Below are positions 11,929 through 22,100 of a stretch of DNA of 64,000 nucleotides, piece after piece. The notes under the pieces were generated by a model. The model saw nothing but the letters and a program-made list of their open reading frames with translations. It was not told the DNA's origin and ran no database searches. The translations under genes and the position numbers were made by a program. This stretch comes from Rhabditoides inermis (taxonomy: Eukaryota > Nematoda > Chromadorea > Rhabditida > Rhabditidae). The DNA lies in the NCBI GenBank assembly GCA_963966185.1, contig CAWZYM010000280.1, positions 1 through 64,000 on the forward strand, read 5' to 3'. How positions within the stretch are numbered: the stretch's first letter is position 1; each line of letters opens with the position of its first letter.

Positions 11929-12281
11929 TTAAAGAAGAACTCCGGGGAAAAATGAAGTGCCCGGCGAATAGGGGAAATCATGGTTCGCGATCAGAAAAAC
12001 ATGACAGTCAAAGTTTTGCAGGCAATCAAGAATATGCATATTGAATTTACCAGTCCGATTCCGCGTGGCAAACGAATATCCAAACACGGGCGGCGTCAGC
12101 TGGTAGCTGTAGCTCCGCCTACTTTCGCCAGTTCAAATAGCCGATCAGTCTCGTGTTTTTGTTAATTTCTATCGATTACTTCTCGTTCACCCATTTTCGC
12201 GCCAAAAGATTAATTAGAGCGCACATACATATTTTGACCTCACCGGGCCCAGCTCATTCTTTCCCCGGAGTTCTTCTTTAA
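11929..12281. mobile_element. 353-bp MITE bounded by TTAA (unit II copy)
   Basis: Terminal inverted repeats TTAAAGAAGAACTCCGGGG and CCCCGGAGTTCTTCTTTAA begin and end in TTAA, the target preferred by piggyBac-type transposases. There is no coding capacity. The sibling copy at 28263-28571 has a rearranged left end. Confidence 0.65.
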
Positions 12282-13689
12282 CATACAAATACTTGGTGTG
12301 CAGTAAAATAATGAATATTCGTCTCTGCGGATCAAAAGTGCAGATCATAATAATAAGATTGAATACTCTGATCACTTTATCAGTTGAGTAGATTAGACGC
12401 GAAGCTTTCGGATCTTGTCAGTTTGCTAGCCTTCATTCTTCTTCTATATATCTGATCCATTACAACGAAGAACGATTCCAGGATCATGCAAACCTGAATA
12501 AAATAAGTGAATGAACAACAAAACAAAGTAAACTGACCAGTGGAAAGAGTACAAGCGTGTGGAACATGCCCTGATACATCGTATCACAGGCAGCGTCAGA
12601 GGTGCGGGGAGTGCTGAAGAGAAATAATGTCTCTCTCCTTCTCTCTCCCCCTCTATATCCCCCCTATCCCCCTCTCTCCCTCTCCCTCTCTCTCTCACTC
12701 AACCATCCAACACCACTCTCCCTATCTCCTCTCATCCCTTTCTGTCTCCCTCCCTCCCTCTTTCTCACTCTCTCTTTCTCTTCCCCTCCCCTTGGGTGGA
12801 ATGTTCTTGACGGTGACGGTTTTTTTTTTCCGGCAGGCATGTGGTTGATAATAGTTTGATGATCTTAGATTATATATTTTTTAAGTTTAAAAACACATTT
12901 TAGAGTGACTCGAAAGAGCAGGTTTGTTTTGATATTTTAGTCAGCTGCAAAGAGATTTTATGCATGTGCTTTTGTTGAATCAGATCCAGACAAACCTCTT
13001 CTCTTTACTTACGTACTTTTCGAAAAAGAATGGATGTCCTTTTCTCAAATTTCGAAGAAATTTTTTTTACATTGGTGAATTACAAAAATAAAACGTACAT
13101 ATTACAAACTCACTAGTCAGAATGTCATGATTGAAAATACAAAAAAACTTATACAACACTACCACATCTACACAGTAGTATTCACCGGTTTCGAATTATA
13201 AAATAGTTTCTGTGATTCCCGCTTTTTTGAAACTGATAGACCATGTGTTGCCGAACAATGTTGTGTTATATACAAATGTATCTAAATTAGAAACCTTCGA
13301 AATCGCTCACGCGTCTGCCGGTCGCTCATTGACGCGCGCTACACACGTTACAAATTTCTCTCTTCTTCCCTTCATCTCCTAAGCAGTTCCATTACCTAGC
13401 AAGTTACTAGCTAGTCGAAATGAAATTCTACTACGAGTAAACTAGCCAATCTTCACTAGTTATCATGCAATATCACGAGTGCATGTACCGTTAAGTTTGT
13501 TTATCAGCAGTTTCAAGTTATACAACCGTCGACCTAGCCAATAAGAGGACTGACCTAAGGCTCTCGAGTACAAATCGCTAGCTGTATACAAGGGTCCATC
13601 AATTTATGCAATAAATTTGGATCAGAAGACGTCACAGACTTCTGACTAGAGGCTCACGAAAGTTGTGAAGGTGGTCGTCACTCCACCGT

Positions 13690-14102
13690 GACTAGCGGTA
13701 CATCATTGGCCGCCGAGAGGATCCACTGCTGCGCGCACATCCACTGCGCTAGCCACCCCATATTCTCAAAGAAGTTTCATCATGATGAGGAATAGCTCAA
13801 GTGGTAGGGTGAGGGCGTACTGGTACTAACCAGGCGCGTTCAATCTTCATATCTGCCTGTTTGTTTTTGCGAATGTTTTGCGAATGTTTGTAAATGAATT
13901 CGAATGTTGATTTCAGAATCATTTATGTATGCACATACGTACATTAGATTTTGAGCCACAATGACTACAGAGTGCGGGTGAGGCGCGGGTGGGGCGCGGG
14001 TGGGATGCGGGTGGCTGACGACTAGTTGACGGCCCGCACCCCACCCGCACCCCACCCGCAGCTCACCCGCGCCCCACCCGCACCTCACCCACACTCTGTA
14101 GT
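13690..14102. repeat. Unit II counterpart of the tRNA-like pair and CGGGTG hairpin
   Basis: Homologous to 4525-4908. The minus-strand tRNA-like B-box region is shortened (GAGAGGATCCACTGCTGC). The CACCCGC arm has gained an extra block of CAGCTCACCCGCGCCCC type, consistent with replication slippage. Confidence 0.6.
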
Positions 14103-15037
14103 CAGTGCACTGAAACCTCGGTCATGAATTGTAATTGCAGAGCCGAGTGCGTTAAACTGATCTTCCTTATTATATTATGTTAATGGTAGTATTACTGTTA
14201 AAATTGGGAAGTTGTGGCACAGAGATTAAAGCAGCCTCACCCGCACTGCTCTGCTCCTCTCCTATTCGCACGTTTTTTTTAACTGCCGAGCGCTCTCACT
14301 CGCCCTCTCCTCACCGATCGATCCATTTGATTTCAGGCCGGCTGCCCATTCTGGCTCGCACGAGAAAGAGAGAGCGCGCAGAGAGCGTACGCTCGTGAGA
14401 GAATCAGAGGTCAGAGAGAGAAAGAGAGTGGCTGATCGAAAAGCTCGGCTAGAAGAAGAGAGAGCGCGCAGAGAGCGTACGCTCATGAGAGAGCCGAGAG
14501 GCCGGGATGTGAGAGTGGCTGAGCGAAAGGCGGGGCATGAGCGTTTGGCCAATCAGATTGCACTAACAGTGGGCAGAGCGACCAATGAGCGCAGAGTGCA
14601 GTGGGCGGAGCTTACGTTATGCACACCGTCGTCGTTTGTCGTCGTCGTCGTCGTCGTAAACACGTTTAGTGGCAGAATGAGAAAAAAAGTTGTCTTGGAT
14701 ATTTTGGATGCCGCAATCGATATTTATTTCTTGTATCATACTCATAAGTCTTGTCAAATGATATTCTAACAAAAAAAACACATACTATGGAGTATATCGT
14801 ATTGGGATAGAAGAAATTGAGTATGCCTTGGGGGTGACGCGCTGCGCGCGTCGAAGATCAAGACATCAATGATGCTATGCGTGCGATTCAGCTGCAGCGC
14901 GTGCGATCGGCGAATTGCAAGGCGCGCGCACGCAAATGAGGAGTGATCTCTGATCAGGGCTGTCGCGCACGCGCCAAACTCGACCGGACAGTGTCATTTC
15001 TTCTCAGTCGCTGCAGGCGTGCGGCGAGGGAGGCGCT

Positions 15038-15128
15038 ATGGTTCCGTTTGCTTTTTGGCAAACGGTGCTAGCCTTAGTGCTCTTGCCCACTTTACTATGC
15101 GGCTGCGACCGCATGAGATTGGTACGTG

Positions 15129-15196
<68 letters not shown>

Positions 15197-16095
15197 GCTT
15201 TTTATCTCTCTCTCTCCTTCTCTTCCATTCTCTCCCCTCCACGTTCTCTCTCCCTCTCTTTCTGGAGTGACTACATTGATTATGTGTACTTTTTAGAAGG
15301 ACGGACAGGAGACGGGAAGTGGCCAAGCAGCTGCCGGCAACCAAGCCGCTACGATGGTGAATAGATCTCTCCCCGATTTTTTTTCTTTTTCTGCTCCTCT
15401 CGATTATCAGGATACATCCTTGCAGGGCCAAGGGGAGCAGCACGCAAAGCAGAAAACACAACAAGCTCACCCAACGGTGAGTGACTGAATCTCTGAAATT
15501 ATCTCTACTTCTGGCACAAATGTGGTAGCAAACATGAATCGATTGATTATCGATGAAACATCGCATCTGATTTTAGCGAAGATTCCTTGACTATCGATGA
15601 AATGTGGCTACTGTGATGTGACGTGTTGTTTGCAGACCAGCAAGCATACGCAAGACGACCAAGGAGGCGAGCGCGAAGTCGATGATCACAGGGTATTGAT
15701 AACGTTGTCGAATCGCTGATCGCTGACTCGCATTACAGGCGCCGAAACGCGACAAGCAGATCGAGCAGCTGTCTAAGATGTCTGCCGTCACCCCTCCTCA
15801 CTCACGCACCGCCGCTGCCGCACAGCCTGTGCCCACGGAACACAAGTCAGTCCTTTTACCTTTACAAAAACGTGATTTCTTTCAACCGGTACTTGATCGA
15901 TACGCAGTCGATATCCGATCGATAATCACTTCCCACTCTGGTTTTTTGCTTTGCTGCCACATGAGAGCATGCAGCCCCGCAGTCAGTATGGAGGTATGCA
16001 CTAACAACGCTGTGTCGACGCCGGATCAATGGATTGCGAAGAATCTTGCAAAAGGATCTGTGGTCACTGCATCCGTCACCGCACGCGGCAGTTGA
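15038..16095 (+). CDS. Putative secreted Gln/Ala-rich protein (unit II copy)
   Basis: Duplicate of the gene at 5841 with the same six-exon structure and the signal peptide start MVPFAFWQTVLALVLLPTLL. It differs by a two-codon loss after the Cys-Gly-Cys run in exon 1 and a few substitutions. The reading frame is kept in every exon, including the final stop at 16093-16095. Both copies may be expressed, since about 800 bp of upstream sequence is shared. Function is unknown. Conservation of the frame despite indels in the flanking repeats is the main argument that it codes for protein. Confidence 0.6.
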
Positions 16096-16392
16096 CGAAT
16101 GCGGAATGAGAAGAGCAGCAGAAATAGGATGAAATGATACAAAGAATGAGAAAGATATATGTGTTCATGAAACATATGAAACACGTGAAACAAGCTGTTG
16201 GACAGTATGGACAGTCGGGAGTCGGGAACTGTGATGATTGTACTCAATGTCTGTGCACTCTGATCGCTTACTTGGTTCAATGAGGGACAGCGCGGGCAAA
16301 GCAGGACTCGATATTCTTCGGAGCTAGGGACCTTGCATGCGAAAGAGGATACTGAAAGACAGTCTGACTCGGAGGACTGACTTAGGACAAAC

Positions 16393-16460
16393 TTATTCTA
16401 GGCGGGAAGTGGTGTGTAGATGAGAGAGGGAGAAATAGAGGGAAGGAGAGGGAGAGAGAG

Positions 16461-16497
<37 letters not shown>

Positions 16498-16587
16498 GAG
16501 AGAAGGATAGAGAGAGGGATAGAGAGAGGGATAGAGAGGGAGAGAAAGGGGAAGGTGAGGGAGGGAGGGAGAAAGAGTGAGAGAGAG

Positions 16588-16628
<41 letters not shown>

Positions 16629-16968
16629 GAAGGAGGAAGGAAGACAAAAGGGATAAAAGAAGGGGAGAGAGCACATGGGGATGGAGAGAGACAGATAGAG
16701 AGACGAACGAATTATATATGGCATCGTGAACGGGTTCGTTGTATATTGTATTCCATTTCTCAAAAATCACGAGTTGAAACTTTTACCCAGTCAGTGAGCC
16801 GACGTAGTGTGGCAGGTGTAAAATTAAAGCTCAATTCTGAATTCTTTCTGGCAAACACTTGTTGTTGTAGGAATGCGTCTCTGACCAGTGCAAGCGGAAG
16901 ATATGTTTCGCCTGTACAACCAGCTGCAAAGGAGTTCAAAGAAAAGTGAACAAATTATATATATATAC

Positions 16969-17040
<72 letters not shown>
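16393..17040. repeat. GA and TA microsatellites of unit II
   Basis: Imperfect (GA)n at 16418-16700 and (TA)n at 16956-17040, matching those at 7205 and 7775 but different in length. The TA run is the empty site for the fold-back element of unit I. Confidence 0.9.
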
Positions 17041-17042
<2 letters not shown>

Positions 17043-17287
17043 TGAGTAGAAAGTGGAAAACTTGATTTTCCAGACACTCAGGGCTAATCAGAACTACATA
17101 CTTATGATTGCATGTTATAGAGAATACTTCCATCTGGGCGAATTCAGGGCATCTACTTCCTCGCTTCCCTATTTCCTCACGTATGTATGTATTTATATGT
17201 TTTGGGTTTGTATTCTGCAATGTGGTATCCCTTAAAGGTAGTGTACCCTCTGTCTTTCGAAATTGAGTTAGCACCGGAATGTGAAAT

Positions 17288-17444
17288 TTTCTTTAAAAAG
17301 TACTTGCGTAAAAAGACTCAGTTTGTCTTGACCCAATTCAACAAAAGCGCATGCATAAAACGTTTACAAATACTAACACAAACCTGCGAAGACCAGACTG
17401 TTGACACTAACTAACATAGGAAATATAAGAATACAATTAAAGGA

Positions 17445-17485
<41 letters not shown>

Positions 17486-17600
17486 GCAGGTTTGTGTTAG
17501 TATTTGTAAACGTTTTATGCATGCGCTTTTGTTGAATTGGGTCAAGACAAACTGAGTCTTTTTACGCAAGTACTTTTTAAAGAAAATATATGTGCTTTTG
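17288..17600. mobile_element. Fold-back MITE, left arm truncated at the insertion boundary
   Basis: TTTCTTTAAAAAGTACTTGCG at 17288 onward is inverted as CGCAAGTACTTTTTAAAGAAA at about 17563. Arms of about 100 bp flank a (GA)n spacer (17449-17482). The same family occurs at about 57120-57495, where the left arm extends further, and as diverged fragments at 3740-3905 and 51540-51655. Here the left arm stops exactly where homology to unit I stops. Confidence 0.75.
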
Positions 17601-18746
17601 TTAAATTTCATAGAAATTTTTTATATGTAATATGTGCTGAATTATGACTATTCATCTGGATTTAATCAAAACCTAATCTATCTCCTTCTGTTCTCTCTCT
17701 CTCCATCTGTTCTCTCTCACTGTTCTTTCTCTCTTTCACTGCGCTCTCTCGCTCTTTCTCCATCTCTCTCTGTCCTTCTCTCCATCTTTATCTGCCCTTC
17801 TCTCTATATCTGCCATTCTCTCTCTACCTCTGCTCTTCTCGCACTTCTTCGTCTCATGTACCACACGTCACATCGTATTCACGGATCGCCGTTACGTTTC
17901 ACAAAACGTTTTCACAGCATATTTTCTTATAACCAGTCGGTGTCGCGCCTACTGCGCTCTTCCTCCTGGTTATAGTTGGCGGGGTCAAAACAATGCAAAC
18001 CCGGCGCGCATTTGACGCTGGCGGCGGCGGGGCGGACTACACGCAAAGTGCAAGTTGGGAAAAGTCGGTAACGGGAATGTATAATTTTGCGGTAGTTCCA
18101 ATGCATCAACGGGGGGCCGGGGTGAGTGCGCTCAGGCTGCCAAGTTGACGAGTCAGTGGGCGGAGCCTGTGTGATAATGGCGGATCGCGGCGATCGATCC
18201 CCATTCTAGGGCTCGCTTTTTGTCCGAGTCGCCGAAATTTGTTATTTGTTTGTCTTTTTTTGTGTTTTCGTTATTTGTTTGTATTATATGGTGTATATAT
18301 GTGTAGTTTGCACGCAGCAATCGTTGGTCTCTGCTCAGAGTGAGCAGTTTTCGAATTTCGAAAATGCTAGGTTTCGAATGTTATTTTTCCACAACGTGTG
18401 CTTGTTCTATAAACGAATTTTGTATTTTTATACACCATTATATTCATTATGTTCGTCTTTATCTCATTTCAAGTTACTAGTTCTTATTTCGCAGTTTCAC
18501 AAATTTCGTCATCAGTGTGATGTGTGATGATGAAGTTTCGCGGTGGAGCGATACGCTCATTAATCATCTGTTTGTACACGGTTGTATTGTGAATACCGGT
18601 TGATATGTTACATAACATGTGTTTGTTGTTGTTATTTGTGGACGTGGAGTGGCGGGGTTCGCGAGTTTGAACCACTGCCCTGTCAAGACTAAGCTATGGG
18701 GCAGGGTTCAGTCTAAGGTACTCTACAGTAAGGGTACTAATAACTA
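17601..18746. other. Unassigned sequence at the left of the unit II insertion
   Basis: CT-rich 17690-17840, then G/C-rich sequence. 18077-18222 is repeated at 25833-25979. A minus-strand tRNA-like stretch near 18720-18640 (TAGCTTAGTCTTGACAGGG, then GGTTCAAACTC) runs into a CAA-rich tail toward 18610, so a SINE is possible. No gene recognised. Confidence 0.4.
18077..18222. repeat. ~146-bp direct repeat, left copy (partner 25833-25979)
   Basis: AATGTATAATTTTGCGGTAG through GGGCTCGCTTTTTG is shared nearly base for base with 25833-25979, 7.7 kb away in the same orientation. The pair brackets the gene cassette and the BEL/Pao remnant. Confidence 0.85.
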
Positions 18747-19033
18747 CAGTAATGGTAATAGTAACTACGGTAATCTACAGTGATAACAATACAATACATC
18801 AGACCTGTCTCCATGGCCGTCGAGAGGGTTGCCACAATACTCTCGCCAATAAATACATAACAGTAATATAGAAGTGACTTTATCGCATATAGTAATTATA
18901 CATGAAAGGGCGACCGCTCACGCGGATCGTCCCGGCGATAAGTGTCGATCTCTCTCACTTCTCTCTTACGTGTCTGTGCTCTCTCTCACTCTCTCGTTCC
19001 GGTCGGGACATTCCGGGGGGGACTCGAGAACAT
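18747..19033. repeat. LTR-like repeat R1
   Basis: 18747-19011 matches 24022-24286 (R3) over the same 265 bases, and its right part matches 21934-22100 (R2). R1 and R2 share the terminal string up to GAGAACAT. In R2 this is followed by TGGTTCCAGCTCAG, which resembles a primer-binding site. I read these as partial LTRs of a BEL/Pao element. Confidence 0.6.
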
Positions 19034-19562
19034 CTCGAGTGTAATGAGTGATGTGACACGGGGGGGAGATAATCGATACTTATAAATTTATAAAGTGATA
19101 ATTGCCCTGTTTTTTGGGCTTCTCAGTCTACGTTCGGTAGTGGGTCTCCTCCTGTCGCTTGTTGAAGACGTGTTGTCGTTGACGTGTTGTTTTGTCGTTG
19201 ACGATGAAGGCTTCTTCTGACGGCTGGTAGGTATAGTCGCGTCTGGTGTGAAGTGACGGTAGAGTGAGTGCGCGCTGCCGATTACGTTACTGTTTTTTCT
19301 TCTTCCGAGAACCTCTTTTAAGTTCTCCTTTTTTGTTTTTAGAGTGACGCCAATTGATTACGATCATTGTTTACATCTTTTGTATCAGATCGTGTGTGGC
19401 GTGGCGGTTCGGATGCCCTTTGCAATCCCTTTGAATCCGCCACATGTGCCTTCACAGGACATGGCTTGGACACTCCTCATACATTGTATCCAACTCGGCT
19501 GGCGAGGGCGGCTGGTTTCGTTTTCCTTGTTTTCTAGAAACTCTGCCTATTTGCCCGTTCAG
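19034..19562. other. Leader region upstream of the cassette genes
   Basis: Contains CTCGAG-flanked sequence just after R1 and a tandem GTCGTTGACGTGTTGT-type motif (19165-19205). A 9-codon upstream frame starts at 19204. Several acceptor-like TTTTAG and CACAG sites suggest 5' exons that I could not resolve. Confidence 0.35.
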
Positions 19563-20093
19563 ATGCGTTCTCTTGTCCTTCTCCTTCTTGCTCTGCTTGG
19601 CGTCGCTGGTGTGTACGTCTCGCGCTCGCCGTCGGCTTGCGGGGAGTGGCAAGTGTCGGCCTCGTGCCCGAGGTGTCCCTCGGGGCACTTGTGCATCGTC
19701 CGTCTTTCCGAGTGAGTTGTTTATCTGCTATCCAATGTGTATTGCGCAAGGAGAGAGGGTGGAATCTGTTGTTCCAGAATTTGGATCGTGCACTGTCTTC
19801 CGATGAGCGTGCTATCGTCTCATGCTACCGATCGTCGCCGTCAGCAGCCCGTGCCTCCTACGACTACTTCGGCGGTGCCCCTTTCATCCGCTTCCCCTTC
19901 TCGCTCTCGCGAGTGTGTTGAGTGTGACGCGGCTTCTATTGATCTCGGCCATATTGTACTTGTCATTGTCGCCATTATCTCCACCTTTGCTGTCGCTTAC
20001 CTTCTGTATCGTCAGGGGGCGGGTAGGCGTGAGTATGCTCCTCTTGCGGCTGCTCAGATGCGCCTTGTGTCTCTGCGCGCCCTGTCGTCTTAA
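19563..20093 (+). CDS. Putative type I membrane protein, cassette gene 1
   Basis: Two exons, 19563-19711 and 19778-20093, are joined by a 66-base GT-AG intron that keeps the frame, giving about 154 residues. The start (MRSLVLLLLALLGVAG) is a strong signal peptide, followed by a short Cys-rich ectodomain with about five Cys, a Pro/Ser/Thr-rich stalk, and one transmembrane segment (IDLGHIVLVIVAIISTFAVAY). The basic tail ends at a TAA. Topology therefore predicts an extracellular or luminal head and a short cytoplasmic tail. No family recognised. An overlapping frame from 19444 is also open across exon 1, so the 5' structure is not certain. It lies about 220 bp upstream of the next cassette gene, on the same strand. 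Confidence 0.5.
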
Positions 20094-20315
20094 TCCGCTG
20101 CCTAGGCCATACTCTTTCTCCGACTGTCGCGTCCAATTGCTCATGATATAATCTTGCGTTTCTCGATCCACACATGCTACCTCATCCTTGTTTATTTCAA
20201 TTGCTTGTCCCGATAAATTATGATAAGCAATGACCTTGATTGGAGGCGGGTGAGTGCGCCTATCTGCACATCTCTATTACTTGATGAGTGAGAGCTTCAC
20301 TCTCTAGAAGTTTCG

Positions 20316-21013
20316 ATGTATGTGCTGGTGAAAGGAGATTTTATTGTCACTGGGGTTTTGGGATGGATCCAGCTATTCCTTCCGACTCGCGTCCCTCGTC
20401 GATGCGGCCTTATATTCATTGCCGATCCGCCGCGCGTCAGGTATACTGTAGCTGATCCGTTTGATTGTATTACAATCATTTAGTCGCACTCCGCTCGCTC
20501 TGATCGATCTCGCTCTCATTCAACTTGTGGATTCTTTTGTTTTCTCCCTTGTTGGTTTGAATGGGCTGACTTCGCTTCGCGCACGCCCCTTTGAGATATC
20601 GGATGCGCCGGCGTCTGACCAGAGTCTCTTTTGGCGCCCGGTGGCCAATCATTGCCGTGGGGTGCGGCGTGGCCTCGCTCTGCTGCGTACTCACGTGCGG
20701 CAGTTTGCGGGGATAGCGGCTGTCGTCGAAAAGGTGGATATCAATTACAAAATTTTAATCCTCTTTGTAATCGCCTTTCTTTCCGGTTGTCGCCCTACCT
20801 CATCATGTGCATCCGGCTGAGCGGTCGACTCGTTTTCATTTTGTCCCTCTTGATTGGGAGTCCCCTTCCCTGCTTCCCAGTATTCGCGTCCTTGAACGCC
20901 GTGTTCACCTCCTGGCTATCGGGAGCTTATATCTGACCCCCAGTGAGCTAGCCTCGGAGTTGGAGGCGGCGTCTGCTTATGCTAATGTAGTGTACGCCTT
21001 TCCTCGCTCGTGA
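20316..21013 (+). CDS. Unrecognised protein, cassette gene 2
   Basis: Exons 20316-20440 and 20484-20733 join in phase over a 43-base intron. The product starts MYVLVKGDFIVTGVLGWIQL. A third exon, 20822-21013, continues in phase only if a weak acceptor (CTGAG) is used; otherwise the frame ends at 20820. With it, the protein is about 188 residues: a hydrophobic N-terminal third, then mixed helices ending TPSELASELEAASAYANVVY. No domain recognised. The stop lies 57 bp before cassette gene 3, unusually close for neighbouring genes here. Confidence 0.4.
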
Positions 21014-21070
21014 ATCGCATTGATAGCGCATTTTTTGTAGATAAATTGATTTTTGTTTTGTTTAGTTGCC

Positions 21071-21874
21071 ATGAGTCAGCTGCGCGCTCGCAAGTCGGAC
21101 CGTCGTACGGAATTGAGTGCGAGGGTCGCTGACCGTTCTGTCTTTCTTTCTGACCGCGCTCGCGTCACTGTTCAGCTACAGAGTGCTCTCGACGATGCGC
21201 GTTCGTCTTGTAGTGCTCTTCACGAGCTTTGGGAAGAGTTAGTTGGACAGGCGGCTACTCTCTCTGATCAAGATCTGTCTGCTCGCGATACGGTAAGTGG
21301 CGTCTGTCACCTTCTCCCGTCATACAGTATTACAGTATGCTCGCGACGCTTTTGCCATACTCGAGGGCCTGTTCAACATGGAAGATGTGAGTGCTATTCT
21401 CGTGGCTAGTACTTTTTCACGCCTCCCTTTTAGTCCGCCCGTGATATCGCGCGCGGTCTCAAAGGGCTCTCCGCGCTGGCTACGCTGCACTTGAAGTCCC
21501 TCCGCCGGCTGGACCAGTCGGATGACGATTTTTGGTCTGAGCATAGGTTGATCGTGGATAGGCTGGAGGAAGTGAATGTGAAATCCCATGCGTTCTCTGC
21601 ACGCTGCGCAGCTGCTCGTGAATCTGCGCGTTCCTCTCTTCACCTTGCTCCTGCCATCACCCTCTTCCGTCGCCGTCGCCATTTTGTGAGTGACGCTCAT
21701 TTTGCCGCTGGGCAGCGCGATGCCCCTGGCGCCTCCCGCGCTCGCGCGTCCTCTCAGTCTACTCGCCTGCGTCTCTCTATTCCCCCTACTCTCTCTGTGA
21801 CCTCGGCCTCATCCTCTCCCAACGCCCCTTCCGATAACACTATGATCGATCTTCTCCGTTCATTCACAAACTAA
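21071..21874 (+). CDS. Unrecognised coiled-coil-like protein, cassette gene 3
   Basis: Exons 21071-21292, 21336-21386 and 21434-21874 are all in phase with introns of 43 and 47 bases, giving 237 residues. The start is MSQLRARKSDRRTELSARVA. The first 170 residues are Arg/Leu/Ala-rich helices with heptad-like spacing, for example LKSLRRLDQSDDDFWSEHRL. The last 70 are Ser/Arg/Pro-rich and disordered-looking. No signal peptide or membrane segment. Codon third positions favour T and C strongly, as in the other two cassette genes. No family recognised. Confidence 0.55.
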
Positions 21875-21890
21875 TAACCTTTATTGCTCG

Positions 21891-21893
<3 letters not shown>

Positions 21894-21933
<40 letters not shown>
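21894..21933. repeat. 40-bp poly(T) tract
   Basis: An uninterrupted T run directly abuts the truncated LTR-like repeat R2 (TATAGAAGTGAC). It could mark a retroposition junction (poly(A) on the minus strand) or be simple slippage. Confidence 0.85.
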
Positions 21934-21937
<4 letters not shown>

Positions 21938-22100
21938 GAAGTGACTTTATCGCATATAGTAAATATACATGAAAGGGCGACCGCTCACGCGGATCGTCCC
22001 GGCGATAAGTGTCGATCTCTCTCACTTCTCTCTTACGTGTCTGTGCTCTCTCTCACTCTCTCGTTCCGGTCGGGACATTCCGGGGGGGACGCGAGAACAT
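21934..22100. repeat. LTR-like repeat R2, 5' truncated
   Basis: Matches 18868-19033 of R1. It ends GAGAACA and is followed after one base by TGGTTCCAGCTCAG, a plausible tRNA primer-binding site, and then the gag-like frame. It is probably the 3' part of the 5' LTR. Confidence 0.6.

Larger units (their letters stand above)
11542..17287. repeat. Unit II of the segmental duplication, left part
   Basis: Collinear with unit I from 2401 to 9447, minus the fold-back element. It ends abruptly in GTGAAAT at 17287. The equivalent of unit I from 9448 on resumes at 26902, so the intervening 9.6 kb is an insertion in this copy. Confidence 0.85.
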